Part shown: positions 1 to 12,506 of the stretch, piece after piece
How positions within the stretch are numbered: position 1 is the first letter of the stretch
How the letters are laid out: every line of letters begins with the position of its first letter
NCBI GenBank assembly: GCA_902805475.1
Contig: CADCSX010000005.1
Location: 1,995,501-2,059,500, forward strand
From: Entonaema liquescens
Taxonomy: Eukaryota; Ascomycota; Sordariomycetes; Xylariales; Xylariaceae
Direction of reading: 5' to 3'
Length of the DNA stretch: 64,000 nucleotides
Program-made: the position numbers and the translations under genes
The notes under the pieces: generated by a model
What the model was told of the DNA's origin: nothing
Database searches by the model: none
The model's input: only the letters and a program-made list of their open reading frames with translations

Positions 1-8
1 TCGCCGAG

Positions 9-2752
9 ATGTCTTCCCGTCTTTCGGGCGTTGCCAAGGACGAAGCCAAGTTCTCTAGTGCAGCGCCCACAGCTGAGCCTCCAACTAACCAACGACATCC
101 CTCAACAGAAGACGTAGCTAAGGACGGCAGCCCAATCAAAGAAAAGCTTCCCGTCGAGGACGCTGTCGAGGTTGACGTCGATCTCGAGAACGAAAATGAC
201 CCGGAGATCAGCCAGATCCCTCCGGAGGTGAGGCGAGTTGTTAGTCTTCACGACGATACGACTTTACCCACTTTGACCTTTCGATATTTCGTTCTCTCTA
301 TCATCTTCGTCATTCCAGGTGCTTTTCTGTCTTCGATGAACAGCTACCGAACCACGTATGCGCCCTACTCAGTCTTCTTCGTCCAGATTGCCTCCAACTA
401 TGTCGGCCTCTGGCTCGCCCGCGTGCTTCCTAATCGCCAATTCCGCATCCCCTTCACCCGTTGGTCTTTTAACATGAATCCTGGACCATGGTCGGTTAAG
501 GAGCATGTCTTAATTACTCTAACAGCGGCCTCTGGTGCGACAGGCAACGGAGGCACTACACCCATTGCGCTTGGCGATCTCTACTTTAACGAACGTATTC
601 ACCCCGCAGCAGCCATCTTCTTCATGTGGTCAATTGATGCTACCGGGTACGCCTTCGCCGCTATCGCCCGTCAAATTCTGCTATACGAACCAGCCTATCC
701 TTGGTTCCAGGCTCTTTGTCAAACAGCGCTTTTCGAGACTCAGAGCCGACAGAACAAAAACCCGACCCCAACCGCTCGCAAACAGATGCGCGTGTTTTGG
801 TGGGTTCTTATTGGTATTACGTTGTGGCAGTTCTTGCCCGAGTACGCATTCCCAATGTTGAACTCAATGGCCTTTTTGTGCTGGGTTGCTCCTCATAATC
901 CCGTTGCCAACTTTATCGGATCTGGCCTTGGTGGAATGGGATTTCTCAATTTATCCTTCGATTGGGCTAATATCGTGAGTCTTTGAATCGGATGATATTA
1001 ATGAATAGCTAGGCGAAACCATGCTAACCGGTTTCAAAAGTCCAACTATCTCGCCGGAGTTCCGCTATTTTTGAGTCCTTGGTGGTCGCAGGTCGTGCTC
1101 TTCTGCTCCTTCGTCATGTCATGCTGGGTATTACTACCTGCTGCAAAATGGGGGCATCTTGGAAGTTACTCTCATTGCTTAATGACAAACCGAGCTTGTA
1201 CCGCCGATGGTAGCAGATATCCTGTCACTGACCTAGTCACGCCGCAAAACACCTTTAATCAGACTGCTTACGAAGAGAACGGTCCACTATACCTTGGTGT
1301 TCATTATCTATGGTCTATTTTCTTCGATTACGCTTCTTATGTTTCGGCTTACTCGTGGATTGTGTTCTTTGGGGCCGGCCAAATCAGAGAAGGGTTCAGG
1401 AAATTTCGCGCCCGCCAGAAGAACCCGGGCCAAGGAATCAATTATCAATGGTACGCATATCGTCTCATATCTATATTCTGTTCTACGGTGATAATTGAAA
1501 CTAACCTATTTACAGTACGTTTCTATATCCCATCATATCATCAGCTTGCTCAACCCTCTACAAATATACTAACGAAAGCAGACACGGACCGCTTAAATGT
1601 GCTCATGAGGTCGTATAAAGAAGTCCCCCTCTGGTGGTACATTGTGTTGTTCTTGGCCTCGTTCACATGTGTTATGACATTGGTTGGAATGAATATCCTA
1701 TTCATCCCCTGGTGGACTTACCTGGTGGCACTTGCGACAGGGGCTGCTATTGTCATACCTCTTGGTTGGCTATATGCTATTAGCAACTTCCAACTACCCA
1801 TTGGAACATTCAATGAGTTATTATACGGCACGATGGTACAGAACCTAAGCACTAACCGCAATCCCATAGGAGCTAGTGTAAGCCTACCCAACCATCCCGA
1901 AGATTGTCCCTATGCTAATCTTACTCATTAGGTGTATGGTGCTCTAGCTGGTGGTGGTATGATGCCCTGATTTTATTTATTACCCCTTTTTATTACCAGT
2001 ACTAACTGAAATAATAGCTTGGTACAGGGCACAGTATATGTTGCAGGATCAAAAGATAGGGCATTATATGCACGTTCCCCAGCGTACGGTTTTCTTCTCG
2101 CAAATTTTCGGCATCACTATGGGTGTACCGATCAATTATGCAGCAATGCGCTGGATCATGGATAGTAAGCGCGACTATCTGACTGGAGCCGTTGATGATC
2201 CAGCCCATATTTGGACAGGTCAGAGTTTGGCTAGCTCTTTGACAATGGGGGTTCAGTATGTTTTACTAGTAAGTTCTGTTCTCTTCTTATGTCCAAATAT
2301 CACATATGAAGCACCAAATACTAATAACATTTTAAAAGGGACCAACCCGACTCTTCAAGCAAGAACAATTCCGCCCTCTCCCCTATGCCTTCCTCGTTGG
2401 CGCGGCCTGCCCGGCTATCATCTACGCACTCCACCGCCTATTCCCTCGCGCCAAGTTCCACCTCTTCAACACTACTATCTTCTTTAGTGGCGCGTCTATC
2501 TTCTACGGTAACGTGTCGACGGGGTACTTCTCGCGTTTCATAGGAGGGTTCGTCGTCATGTTCTGGGCATACCGCTACCGCTACCAACTATGGGCCAAGT
2601 ACAACTTTATCCTCGCGGCTGCGTTCGACGCGGGTTTCAACTTAAACATGCTCTTGATCTTTTTAATATTCGGTAGCGCAAAGGTCATCGGTATGCCCAA
2701 CTGGTGGGGTAACGATGCGGCTAGCGTGGAGAAGTGCTATGCGCTTGAGTAG
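9..2752 (+). CDS. Oligopeptide transporter (OPT family), six exons
   Basis: Proton-coupled small-oligopeptide transporter of the plasma membrane (OPT family), about 786 residues. Exons: 9-974, 1041-1450, about 1582-1877, 1932-1956, 2018-2268, 2339-2752. The spliced product has a hydrophilic acidic N-terminus, many hydrophobic segments, and OPT landmarks: SPWWSQ early in exon 2, DRLNVLMRSYKEVPLWWY at the start of exon 3, the ASVYGALAG loop, AWYRAQYMLQDQKIGHYM, and a closing MPNWWGNDAASVEKCYALE. The donor of intron 2 (1451) and its acceptor (1581) are in incompatible phases. Expected QYTDRLN would need one base fewer near 1450, so a one-base insertion or unusual splicing is likely. The first ATG lies only 9 bases from the window edge, so the true start could be further upstream. 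Family assignment is firm; substrate is unknown. Confidence 0.9.
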
Positions 2753-4969
2753 AGTTGTTGTTATGTTAGGGATGTTGCCTTTGGATACAATATCATATAG
2801 AGACCAATGCTTTTATATACCTACCTAAATTCAACGAGGCATACTTGAGCCTATTAGGTCACTATTGAACCCAATTAAGCTGTTCCGTGAATTGAAGTGA
2901 CTTTTATGAAACGTTCTCTTTTAAACCCGCATTTTACTTCTACTCGGATAAAATTCCATTTAAAACAACAGCCCTTGCTGTCTTCGCGTATGGTCCCCTC
3001 GGGTTTGTGGACCCCAGAATACCAGTGTAACAGGTGAGTCGATTTTGGGTCTCTACTGAATATCGTAATGTTGCAGAGCATCCTACCTTCGTGTAACATC
3101 TAGAGGTAAGGAGTCTAGTGGCACTTTAGGTAGAGAGTATTCGTACCGCCACCAAGGCCAACCGAACACTGAGTTATATGTGGTTTTGCTTCCGCATGGC
3201 TTGTAGAAGCAGGATAAATACTTACGATTATATACGTAAAGACTGACAGCCCAGTTGGACGAGAAGCTATGGACATACTTGACACTAGAGTATAGATACA
3301 AGTAGAGGCTGTTTAGTCGATCTAGTTATTACCTAGCACAGCATATTCGTTATGAAAGTCTGAAATAGATGAGTGGATGAAGTTAGACAATTAGATTCTA
3401 TTATTCACTTGTACAAATTGTTCTAGCGTACTAACCCTATCGTATCTAAAAACCCGTAATCAATTAGGTAGTAAGAACAAGCCAAAGTAAATTTAATTGT
3501 TTACTCTTGATACAGAAGTCCGGTAGAATTTATATTACAAGACTCCCATATGCCATCCTTGAAACAGCCAGATGAGTATATTGCCTAGTTATTGTTTTGA
3601 GTACGTTTTGAGGACGAGGAGAGACAATGGAGACTATTAAGAGGCATACCTGGACTTGATTGGGAAAAACGAAAGGGCTCCCGTAAAACTTGTATGGCTA
3701 AGCGTATGATTGCAATGGCAGAGCAATATTACCTGATATGTCCCGAATTACAAAATATGATGTTAGACGAAATCGATTTAGAGATTATGCTTCGAAAGAG
3801 GCGAAAATGGTACTCTCTCCAGAGAAAATAGGGGCTTCTAGGTATCGGAATAGATCATACATATATTCTATAAAGTTATTCAAAATTGCTCAAGACTTTC
3901 TTTTCAAGTACCACGACTCACTTGAATCTTTATCTCAATAAACGCCTGGGTTAAAGTACCTAATCAAATTTCAGATATAGTTGCCTGGGGATTTTCAGAA
4001 GTCGTTAGGTTATCCTTAATCACGATATGTATGAACCACATTACATTATTTTTGCTTTATAACTCGAAATATCTTTTCGACTCAAAGCCGGACTATAAGA
4101 ACTCGCTACTAGAGCTTATCAAAAGTAAGTATTGTACCTATAACTTACTATGGTATCAATCTGTATACTTACGTATAGCTTCATGTCTTCTCTCAACTAA
4201 ACCACAAGACAGACTATTCCACCACGTGACTATGTTAGCGACAAGCTAGACGTTGAAAAGCTCAACTTGAAGTGAAACATCGTTAATATCCGTCTCTGCT
4301 ACTTAAACTAGTCTTGCGCGCGGAGCCTTAAATTCCTGGGCTGTGCAAGCCGCTAAACGCTGGAACATAACAATACAAGACACAAATAGTAATATTGTGG
4401 ATAATGACGGTTGTGGGTTGAAATTATCTCGTCAACATTGGTGTTATTTTGGCCCACCAAGTATAGAGGATGTTATTATAGACAACCCACCGAGCATGTA
4501 CCTCAAGTCTCCGCGCTTCTACGTCTATTCGTCGCATCATCAACAGCTACCCACTTAGTATACTACGTATACGCGCTACAGACTTTAGGGTCCATCGTTA
4601 CACATGTACTCTACATAGGAGAGTGTTTGGCGGTCAATATGCTCGAAGAGTATTTATTCGGGACTGACCTGCACTTTTCTACCTAGGTGAGGAACCGTCG
4701 AGCTCATCGAGCGATCCCTTTACCCCTCCTCTATGAATCACTCTATTTTCCCCGAGTTGCATCATTTTGTCTTACAAGCGGAATACGAAAAGTGTATGAC
4801 GTTGGTTCGAAGTCCGTGAATTCTAGACAGGGTCGTTTGATCTACCGGCGGTGATCCGGGAGATTCCCGAGGAGTCTAATCTCTCCGTTTATCACCCACC
4901 CGTGAAGATGGCGTCACTTAGTACTCGGCTAGTCATAATGTCTCTATATTGCTTTTCACGTAAGAGTTA

Positions 4970-4988
4970 AAAAAAAAAAAAAAAAAAA
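4970..4988. repeat. Poly-A tract
   Basis: A run of roughly 18 adenines in the gene-free interval. It is not next to any recognisable gene or retroelement, so it is not good evidence of a retrotransposed tail by itself. The exact length cannot be trusted by eye. Confidence 0.7.
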
Positions 4989-6077
4989 GCGGCATGCGGA
5001 GAGCATTTAATTCCTGCTTGTGTGACTCAGAGGACCGCAAAGCGAAGATGCCCAAAACTACACGATACCTACCCACCTACGCACATACTTGGTACCTAAA
5101 GACGACATAAGTGAATACTTGGAGGTCGAACAGTACTTTACTCTCTGGGCAATGACCCCTCAATTTATGGGAACGGACTCGAAGCGGCGTCGACGACGGA
5201 GGAGCACTGAAGGAATTGAGAGCTAGCGTGGCACCAGTCAATTATGTCGCTAACGATGCTAATGCAGCCCAGAGAACCGTCGAGACCAAAAGCGTTTGAA
5301 GGCATAGAATGGAGTCGAAGCTATAGAACTGCCCGAATCCAGGGCGGAGGGGAACCGTCGTTGTATACTTGCGGACGTGATGCAAGCTATACAAGCGTCT
5401 TGCTCCTCCATTCGTACCTCCACAGATGTTGTACGTGGCACGTAACGTTGAGGCTTACGTGGGAGAAACCCAGAGTTGAATGCTGCGGCTATGAAATAGC
5501 ATATGTTCATACGCCGGACCAACTTAAAAATAAAAGATCCTACCTATAGCACACATATGTATGCAGGTAAGTTATATGCGCCCAATAAAGAATGTGGACT
5601 TAACCTATACGAGGATAATTGCTTGTAAGTGTCCTCTTTTGGCAGTTCATATTGCGCAAATTGGGGCAGCGGACTTTAAGTCATGTATGTATGTGGCGCA
5701 TAATTCCCCATCGGCAGTTTGAAGCTATTTTAGAGTAGAGGATTGGATGGTACGTTGGAGTAGTCTTCTCTTAATGCTGGTAGGTTGACCATGGGGAAGA
5801 AAGGCGATTTAAGCGTTTTTTTCTTTTTTTTTCTTGCTCCCTGTCGCTAAGATTGCGAGGAACCCTCGTTATATTGTTATCAATCTGTCTACGATAATCT
5901 ATGCTATCTCTACTTAATCTCTAATCTTGATGCCCCGCGATGGGGGGAAAATGCTTGGACGGAGAAAAAAGACGATTAGATTCACGATAAGAAAAAAGGA
6001 CAAAGTGTCGGATCTCGGAAAGCGTTATCTCGACGAACGGGTAGATCCTCTTAATCAAGACACTCGGACTCCCATAT

Positions 6078-6127
6078 GCTTGCCCGCTTGCCCGCCCCTG
6101 CCGCTGCCCACTGCCCATTGCCCACTG
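6078..6127. repeat. Degenerate GCCC-rich short repeat
   Basis: Successive variants of TTGCCCGC and CTGCCCAC, about seven units of 6-8 bases, form a low-complexity C-rich tract on the plus strand. No gene overlaps it. Confidence 0.6.
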
Positions 6128-6228
6128 GCTAGAGGGACCACGGACGTTGTTAGTGCTACTTGAGTGGAGGAACCCGAAACATTAATAGACGACATAATGG
6201 TTTAGGTAACCAAACTGTCATAATGCGA

Positions 6229-6284
6229 TTGACAAACGCTCAACTGTCAAACTTGTCAAATCCGTCAAACTCGCCAAACTCGAG
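6229..6284. repeat. Imperfect tandem repeat of a GTCAAACT-like unit
   Basis: About six degenerate 8-11 base units built on TGTCAAAC, GTCAAAT, GTCAAACT and GCCAAACT run head to tail. Function unknown; it sits in the intergenic interval upstream of the kinase gene. Confidence 0.55.
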
Positions 6285-7244
6285 TGATACAATTCGCGCG
6301 AACTTGAGTCAAATCAACATTGACTGAGACCGCGCGGCAGTGCCGAGACTCTTGTTTGCAACCTGTCGCGGAAAGTCTAGAAGGATACCTAATTCGTAAT
6401 ACGGACGCGATGCGACTTGGAAAATAATCATGATTTACCCCGGACTCTCTCTTGTGATGATTTATCGGTTATAGACGTCGGTAAATTTGGGGCATTGATT
6501 CCCACCGCGACTTGGGGGTATCGTGCATCGATTTAATTTTATTTTTCCAAGTATCAACCTTATGCTTTGAAAAAGCAATCCCGCTTTACATCTTGATCTT
6601 GCGGTTGTGGTTGCGGGCAACGTGTGGATAAAGCGAAGATGCGCATGTGATGATGTGAGATCATCTTAAAAAAAGAAGCAAAAGGAATAAACCCATGTGG
6701 CCTAAGCTTTTTGAGCAGGGAATATCGAAGTTGGGGGAGTTGTAGGTTCCGAGAAGGATATGCATTTTCCAACCCTCCATCTTCCTCCAGACTCTCCAAC
6801 GCCTCCAACCGTGCATGAAACTGAATAATGAAATCATAATAATTCATCCCGTCGTATTAAGATTACATGTATTGTTTACTTTCTCAATATTTATTTATTT
6901 CCGTTTTGGGCCAATATCATTTTGTCAAGTTGTATATTTCTTACAAGTTAAAAGACGCTTAATAAGGGGAAATGTGACGAGTTTCGTAGAGGCGATCACC
7001 TTTGTATCTCTCCGACCCGAACTTGTAAGACGAGTGGGAGAAAAGAAAAAAAAAACTTGAAGAGGAAAGGGGAAAATAGGGGAGACTACGGTTGATGGCC
7101 GTATTGGTGGCTGGCGCCGTGTCTGAACAATTCGACGATGCGGGCTGATAACTGGCGGGGGTTGTTTGAGGCTACTACGCTGCCCGCAGCTGGGGGGTCC
7201 TGCAGGTGGGCAGGGCGGGATGACATTTGGTACCCAGAACTGGT

Positions 7245-7252
7245 ACCTAGGT
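7245..7252. repeat. ACCTAGGT palindrome
   Basis: Perfect 8-base palindrome inside GGTACCTAGGTAGGG. The same word recurs in other intergenic gaps of the window and I did not find it in a coding exon. It may be a binding site or simply a common intergenic word of this genome. Confidence 0.5.
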
Positions 7253-8689
7253 AGGGTAGGATAGGGTCCCAGATCAGCGCGCGCATCAGGCGACAGGATA
7301 TCCATGTGGCTACCTATGTATTTTGACAGCTTATTTTTCTTGCCCATAATAAGTTACATGTGTAGATCCGTAGATACATCCATTTCAAATGTAGTATTGT
7401 ACATCAGTCATAATAGGCACACCAAATAATTACTAAGGTATTGCATGAGCTGGGACCTCGCGTTGAACAATGAAATGGAATTAAAGTTAATGCAGGGCGA
7501 ACACGAAAGAGGCAGCCCACCTTCATGTTGATTATTTCCAATATACGTCCTATCTACAAATATAAAATGCTTGAGTAACCTCATGAGCAATAAAGAAAGA
7601 AAAAAAAAAAAAAACTTCGAAAACTCCTTGGCAGCAATTAATTAGAAGGGGGACTGCATCTGCAGTTTTTGTAGAAAACCCCCCGAGGTCGAGAGAGAGA
7701 AAGCGGTCAGTGAAGGTATTGCGAGAGATGGACTGGAACCTGGAAGTATTGTACAAGTACGAGGGTACCTGGCAATAAGTACAAAGTATATAGTATCATC
7801 AGGGTGTGACGCACGGTCTTGATTCGTGACAGGGATCAAGAACGTACCTGCTTAGTGGCGTACCTGCCTCCACACGCGCGTCACGAAATAAACAAAAACG
7901 CGCTTTCACGAACCCAACGACCCCTGCTTAGTTTCTGCCTTCTGCTGCACGATCTAGTGAACTCTAGCGAACGTCAAGTACTGTACTTTCCCACTTGGCA
8001 AGCTGCCGACCGCTCCTTTTCTAGTAAATCTCCAGATCCAACCTCCCGTTAACTCCTCCCCAATCTCCATCTTTTTCGTCGCATTCGCCACAACCGTGTA
8101 GTTAATCTGTCAGGAGTTGCGCGCGCCTACTTACATACTTATACACTTACATACATATCATACTTACCGTGGAACTCCTCTGCTACTGCCGGTCCTTCCT
8201 CCTCGACGCCTTATCCGTAACCAGTAACCTATAGCCGTTAGCCAATAGCTCAGTTCGACATCGCGCCGGACCAGACTGAATGGCGACTTCTTTTGTACTT
8301 TGCGTGTGATTGTTGGGAGAACTGAGAAATTGAGAACCCGAGAAGTTCAGTGTTTGGCGACAAAGAGGGAAAGATATCAAGGGAAGGAACTGGTGAATCG
8401 ATAGTCTCACCTCGAACTCAAACTCGTTCCAGTATGAAGCGTTGAAGAAACATCTTAAACGTCTTCATAACCCCCCCCTTGCTTGGTCTAACATTCCACA
8501 TGTCCTGGACTGATTAATAGTACTGCTCTCTGCATTCCTGACCCTACGAAGCATATATCCTAACTAGCGGTTTATACGATTATCGCCGTTGTCGCTAGTT
8601 GCAGTATCTAAATCGGAACCCTTGTTTAAGTCCCTTGACGCGTTCCTCATTGACGGCGTCTCTTATCGGCATCTTGTTTCGATCGTCAA

Positions 8690-8727
8690 CCTACTCGTCG
8701 TCAATCTACTCGTCGTTAACTACGTCG
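8690..8727 (+). repeat. 15-base short tandem repeat in the kinase 5' leader
   Basis: About two and a half copies of a unit like CTACTCGTCGTCAAT, the last copy diverged, located 75-110 bases upstream of the kinase ATG. Probably transcribed as part of the 5' leader; no role is evident. Confidence 0.5.
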
Positions 8728-8801
8728 CCGAAATCTCAGCAGGTGATAGAACATTTGGTATAGATTGGCAGTGCACTGTCACATGATTGCGAATTGGCAA
8801 A

Positions 8802-11800
8802 ATGTCAAATAGTGGTGGGACCCTGACTCTGCCTTCACCAACTCATCCACATCATCATCATGTGGATGTACAAGCAGGTCTAGGTCTTAGGTCATTAAGA
8901 AGATCGCTTTCACGTTCACCATCAAAATTTTCGCTCGTGCGAACTACATCTCAGAGCAGTTCTGACGCCAGCTCTCCTTCATCTCCGTGCATTAGACGCG
9001 TCCAGTCTCAATATTTCGGACAAAACAATTCCATTAATTCCCCACCTGGAAACCAGCCGCATATTCAATCACCACTTGCGACACCTTTCCGGCCGAGTGT
9101 TAAATTATCTTTGCGATCTGCGAAATCCACGAAGAGTCCCACCTCAGCTTCATCAAACAAAACAATTTCTCGACATCGCACATCTCCACGAAGCCCAACT
9201 AGAAGGGCCTTAACCCAAGCTTCTGTTTCTGGTAATTCGTACCCGCCTTTAACACCTACTCCATCGCTTGCACCAGTCCTCTCTGGACAGGAAAATACAA
9301 ATATTTTCTGCACCCGCAGCCCAGGGCCGCGCAAAGCCTTTGACAGAAGCGCAAACCGGCACAGCGTGCATCTCGATATGACTGGGTCTTCCCAGTTTGG
9401 TGCGTCGCGATTTGGCGACGCAAGCAATGGCACCACATCGACTTCTGTGACAAGCCCACTAAAACGAAGCGACGCGACAATGAACCTTGACCAAACTTTC
9501 TCAGGAAGCCCGAAACCCAAACGTCGCAGCTACGGCCCTACAAGTTTGGGTGCTGATTTCAATGTCTACGATCATGGCCCCGGCTCTCCAAATGGCGAAA
9601 ATCAAGATGATTCTGCTCGCGAATATGATTGGACTACCTCCATTTCCCCTGGTATTTCTGAGTCATTGGCATCACTAGCATCTCATGCGTCAGTACGTAG
9701 GGCTGGGTCTTTGCGAAAGTCTACTCTTCAGCAGCGGGAGCGAACGTCCTGGGGCAAACGCCATGCTGCTCAGCAGTTATCTCAGAATCCCGGCGAAGCT
9801 ACTACCCCCCAACGAGAACGAACCTCATGGGGAAGACGAGGCGCACCACAACTAGCGCAGTCCCCTAATGAGACTGCTACACCTAACGGGAAAGCCCGAC
9901 CGCGATTATCTCTGGATCACTTTATGCCTCCGCCTCCTCGAGAGAGCCCATTTAATACGCCCTCTCCACTACCGAATCCTTCTATGCATATGCTTAACCA
10001 GCAAGCTCAGCAGCCGCATCCATTGTCCCGTACTATGACTACTTCGTCTTCCAACTCGAGCCTTTCCAACGACTCGCCAACGCACTTTCAGGTCCCGGTC
10101 GCTGAAAAGTCAAGAGCACCGATGAACTTTTCCAAGAGCTTGCCAATTGGTACTCTTCGCCCGCAACACAAGCCGAACCATGGTATCGCGAGCCTTTCTA
10201 CTCCTGACTATAAGCACGAGAGGCCATATGAAGGGGCTTTCGCATCTACCGGCCTAGTATCGAAGGTGGGCTTGTACCCGGACAACCTTTCTGCTAGTAC
10301 ATTTTCAGCCGTTCCCGACACGCCCTGCAAGAAGCACCCTAGTGGGTTTGCCACTTACCCGCCTCCTCCTATGACTGGCAATGCCAAAGCCAGAGGTAGG
10401 CATATAAAACACGCCTTCGTTCTTCCACCAAGCCCTCTCGAATCTGGAACTCCGAACCGATCTGCGAATCTCTTTAGCGAGCAATCTCGACCTACGCTCT
10501 TCACTGGATTGTCCAACCACTCTCGAAAAGAGAGCCTGCTTAGTTTGTACAGCGATGATGGACGAAGCCCTTCGGGAAAGCTTGGTGGTAGCGAATCTAG
10601 TAATGATGGTGACTTACCGCCTACGCCTACAAAGCAGCATTCCGTGTCGCGAAGTACCAGCGGCTTGAGTCGACTGTCTACCGAAAGCCCTACGGCTAAT
10701 CGTCGCCTTCCGGCTCCTACTTCTGCGTTCGGAACTAGCGCAGCTCTACAGCAAGAGCCTATCGCTGGCTGTAAGTACCACTTACCAAAGCAATCCTGCA
10801 ATGACGGACAAGGCAGAGAGAACATGACTCCTATTAAAGGGAGCTTCAACCTGCCGACACCTGCTATTCAGGAGACGCGTCCCAACACCTGTCTTTCTTT
10901 ACCTTCATTCGGTCGATCTCGAGCTCAGCGTGGTTCGTTTTCTTCACCCGCACGGCTTGAGACGCACTCGATGAAGACTCCTCTCGTAAACCCCCCTGCC
11001 AAAGTTCAATTTGCTAAGAGTAGCCCCGTGATTACAGCAAGTCCTCTGGAGCGATTGGAATTTGCAGAGAAAGCAACTTCCCCCCGAACTCCGCAGGGAA
11101 ACTGTGCGCCCCTTGACGCAAGCCGTCTGTCAATCTCTAACGCAAACGATGGCTTCTTGGTCCCCGGAACTGGCGATAAGCCTTCGCCTTTCCCGCCTGC
11201 GACCCCGACAACACGACACGGGAATGTCTCGACATTTCATGACCGACGCGCTATCACCCCTATTAATGGCATGCCGTCTCAAGCGTTGGATGAGGGGCTC
11301 ATGTCGCGATTCGGAAAGGTTGAGATTATAGGAAGGGTGAATTCTCATATGTATACAAAGTTACTGAGGGTGCTCAGTCTGCAAGAATGGCGCAGCCTGC
11401 CTTCTTCAGCACCCCTACGCACCGCACAACTCCCCCCTCGGCATCTAAGGTGTATGCCGTTAAGAAGCTCACCCTCCCGATCCAAGGCAATATGGATCGA
11501 GCTGCTCGATTCCGCGAAGTATCCGTATTAGAAACCCTAAAGGGTTGTGATCATATCCTGCAGCTCGTCAACAGCTGGGAAGACGACGGCTGTCTCTATA
11601 TCCAGACCGAGTATTGCGAAGAGGGCAACCTTAATGCATTCTTGTCTTTCGTCGGTCTGAAGGGACGGCTTGATGATTTCCGAATCTGGAAGATCATGCT
11701 CGAGGTTGGCAAGGTACGTGTAAAGCAGGTGAATATGAATGTGACGTTACTAACATATTGCAGGGGCTGAAACATATCCATGATGCTGGCTTTATCCACC

Positions 11801-12506
11801 TCGATTTAAAACCTGCCAACGTATTTATTAATTTTGAGGGCACCTTAAAGATTGGTGATTTCGGCTTAACAACGACTTTGTCATCGACATATAATGGCAT
11901 TGATTTAGAGGAGATCGCCAATACTTGGCGCCTGAGGCGCTTCGAGGAGAGATTGGACCGCCTACCGATATGTTTTCCTTCGGTCTAATCCTGCTAGAAA
12001 TTGCAGCCAACGTCAAACTACCCGAGAATGGAACAACTTGGGCTGGGTTAAGAGAGGGCGACTTCTCTGAAATTCCTATCCTTACACAGGACTCGAGCGC
12101 AATCATGCGAGATGCTAATGGCATGCCGCTTGATGAAAGTGATCGTAGCGTTGGCCTGTTTGGAGATGAGCGTTTTACGCCTGCTGCCCGTCGCAGCTAT
12201 AACTTCCGAAGCACCACCCGCCAATCTGCAGACATTTTTGGCCTGGGTCGCAAGAGTGAGCTGCAGCACCCTCCGGATTTCATGAAGAACCCTGATCACC
12301 CTGACTCCCTTGATATAATCGTGAGATCGATGCTCTTGCCGGACCCTATGTTGCGTCCTACAGTTTCTCAACTGCTCGATCTGGAAGCAGCAAACTGGGT
12401 CGCATCACGTCAACGAGCTGCCGCAACGGTCTTCGAAGGAAATTGGGGCCCTGCGGATGAAGTATCGGTCCCCATCTCGCTGGATACAGAAATGACTGAC
12501 GTCTAA
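8802..12506 (+). CDS. wee1: Wee1/Swe1-type mitosis inhibitor kinase (two frame breaks)
   Basis: Wee1 kinases phosphorylate the Cdk1 inhibitory tyrosine in the nucleus and delay mitosis. The product would be about 1218 residues. A long disordered Ser/Pro-rich N-terminal region with many SP and TP sites is followed by a C-terminal kinase domain from about residue 840. Seen motifs: FGKVEIIG, VYAVKKL (ATP lysine), the family hallmark HLDLKPANVFI, KIGDFGL, and APEALRGEIGPPTDMFSFG. One intron lies at 11714-11763. The start is the ATG at 8802. The frame breaks twice: near 11333-11337 in the glycine-rich loop, where one G would restore GEGEFS, and near 11908-11913, where one G would restore EGDRQY before APE. 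Adding these two bases makes the exon total exactly divisible by three (1219 codons). Sequencing error is likelier than loss of an important regulator. Confidence 0.88.

Larger units (their letters stand above)
2753..8801. other. Long gene-free interval (about 6 kb)
   Basis: No open frame here has recognisable domains, coding-like composition or plausible spliced continuation on either strand. The stretch from about 3.1 to 4.7 kb is visibly AT-richer. There is a poly-A run near 4970-4988, low-complexity tracts near 6.1-6.3 kb, and one ACCTAGGT palindrome at 7245-7252. The last kilobase probably carries the promoter and long 5' leader of the kinase gene at 8802. I looked for transposase, reverse transcriptase and terminal repeats and found none that I could support. 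Confidence 0.6.

Noticed and set aside
5244..5549. 101-residue plus-strand open frame in the gene-free interval
   Set aside because: No domain and no coding-like composition; also open in the opposite strand, which suggests chance.
6925..7347. 140-residue minus-strand open frame
   Set aside because: Low complexity, Pro-rich, derived partly from a poly-purine tract; no similarity recognised.
9065..10849. Antisense open frames opposite WEE1
   Set aside because: Shadow frames created by codon bias in the Ser/Pro-rich region.
11331..11337. Programmed ribosomal frameshift in WEE1
   Set aside because: No slippery heptamer or downstream structure is evident, and similar one-base breaks occur in unrelated genes here.
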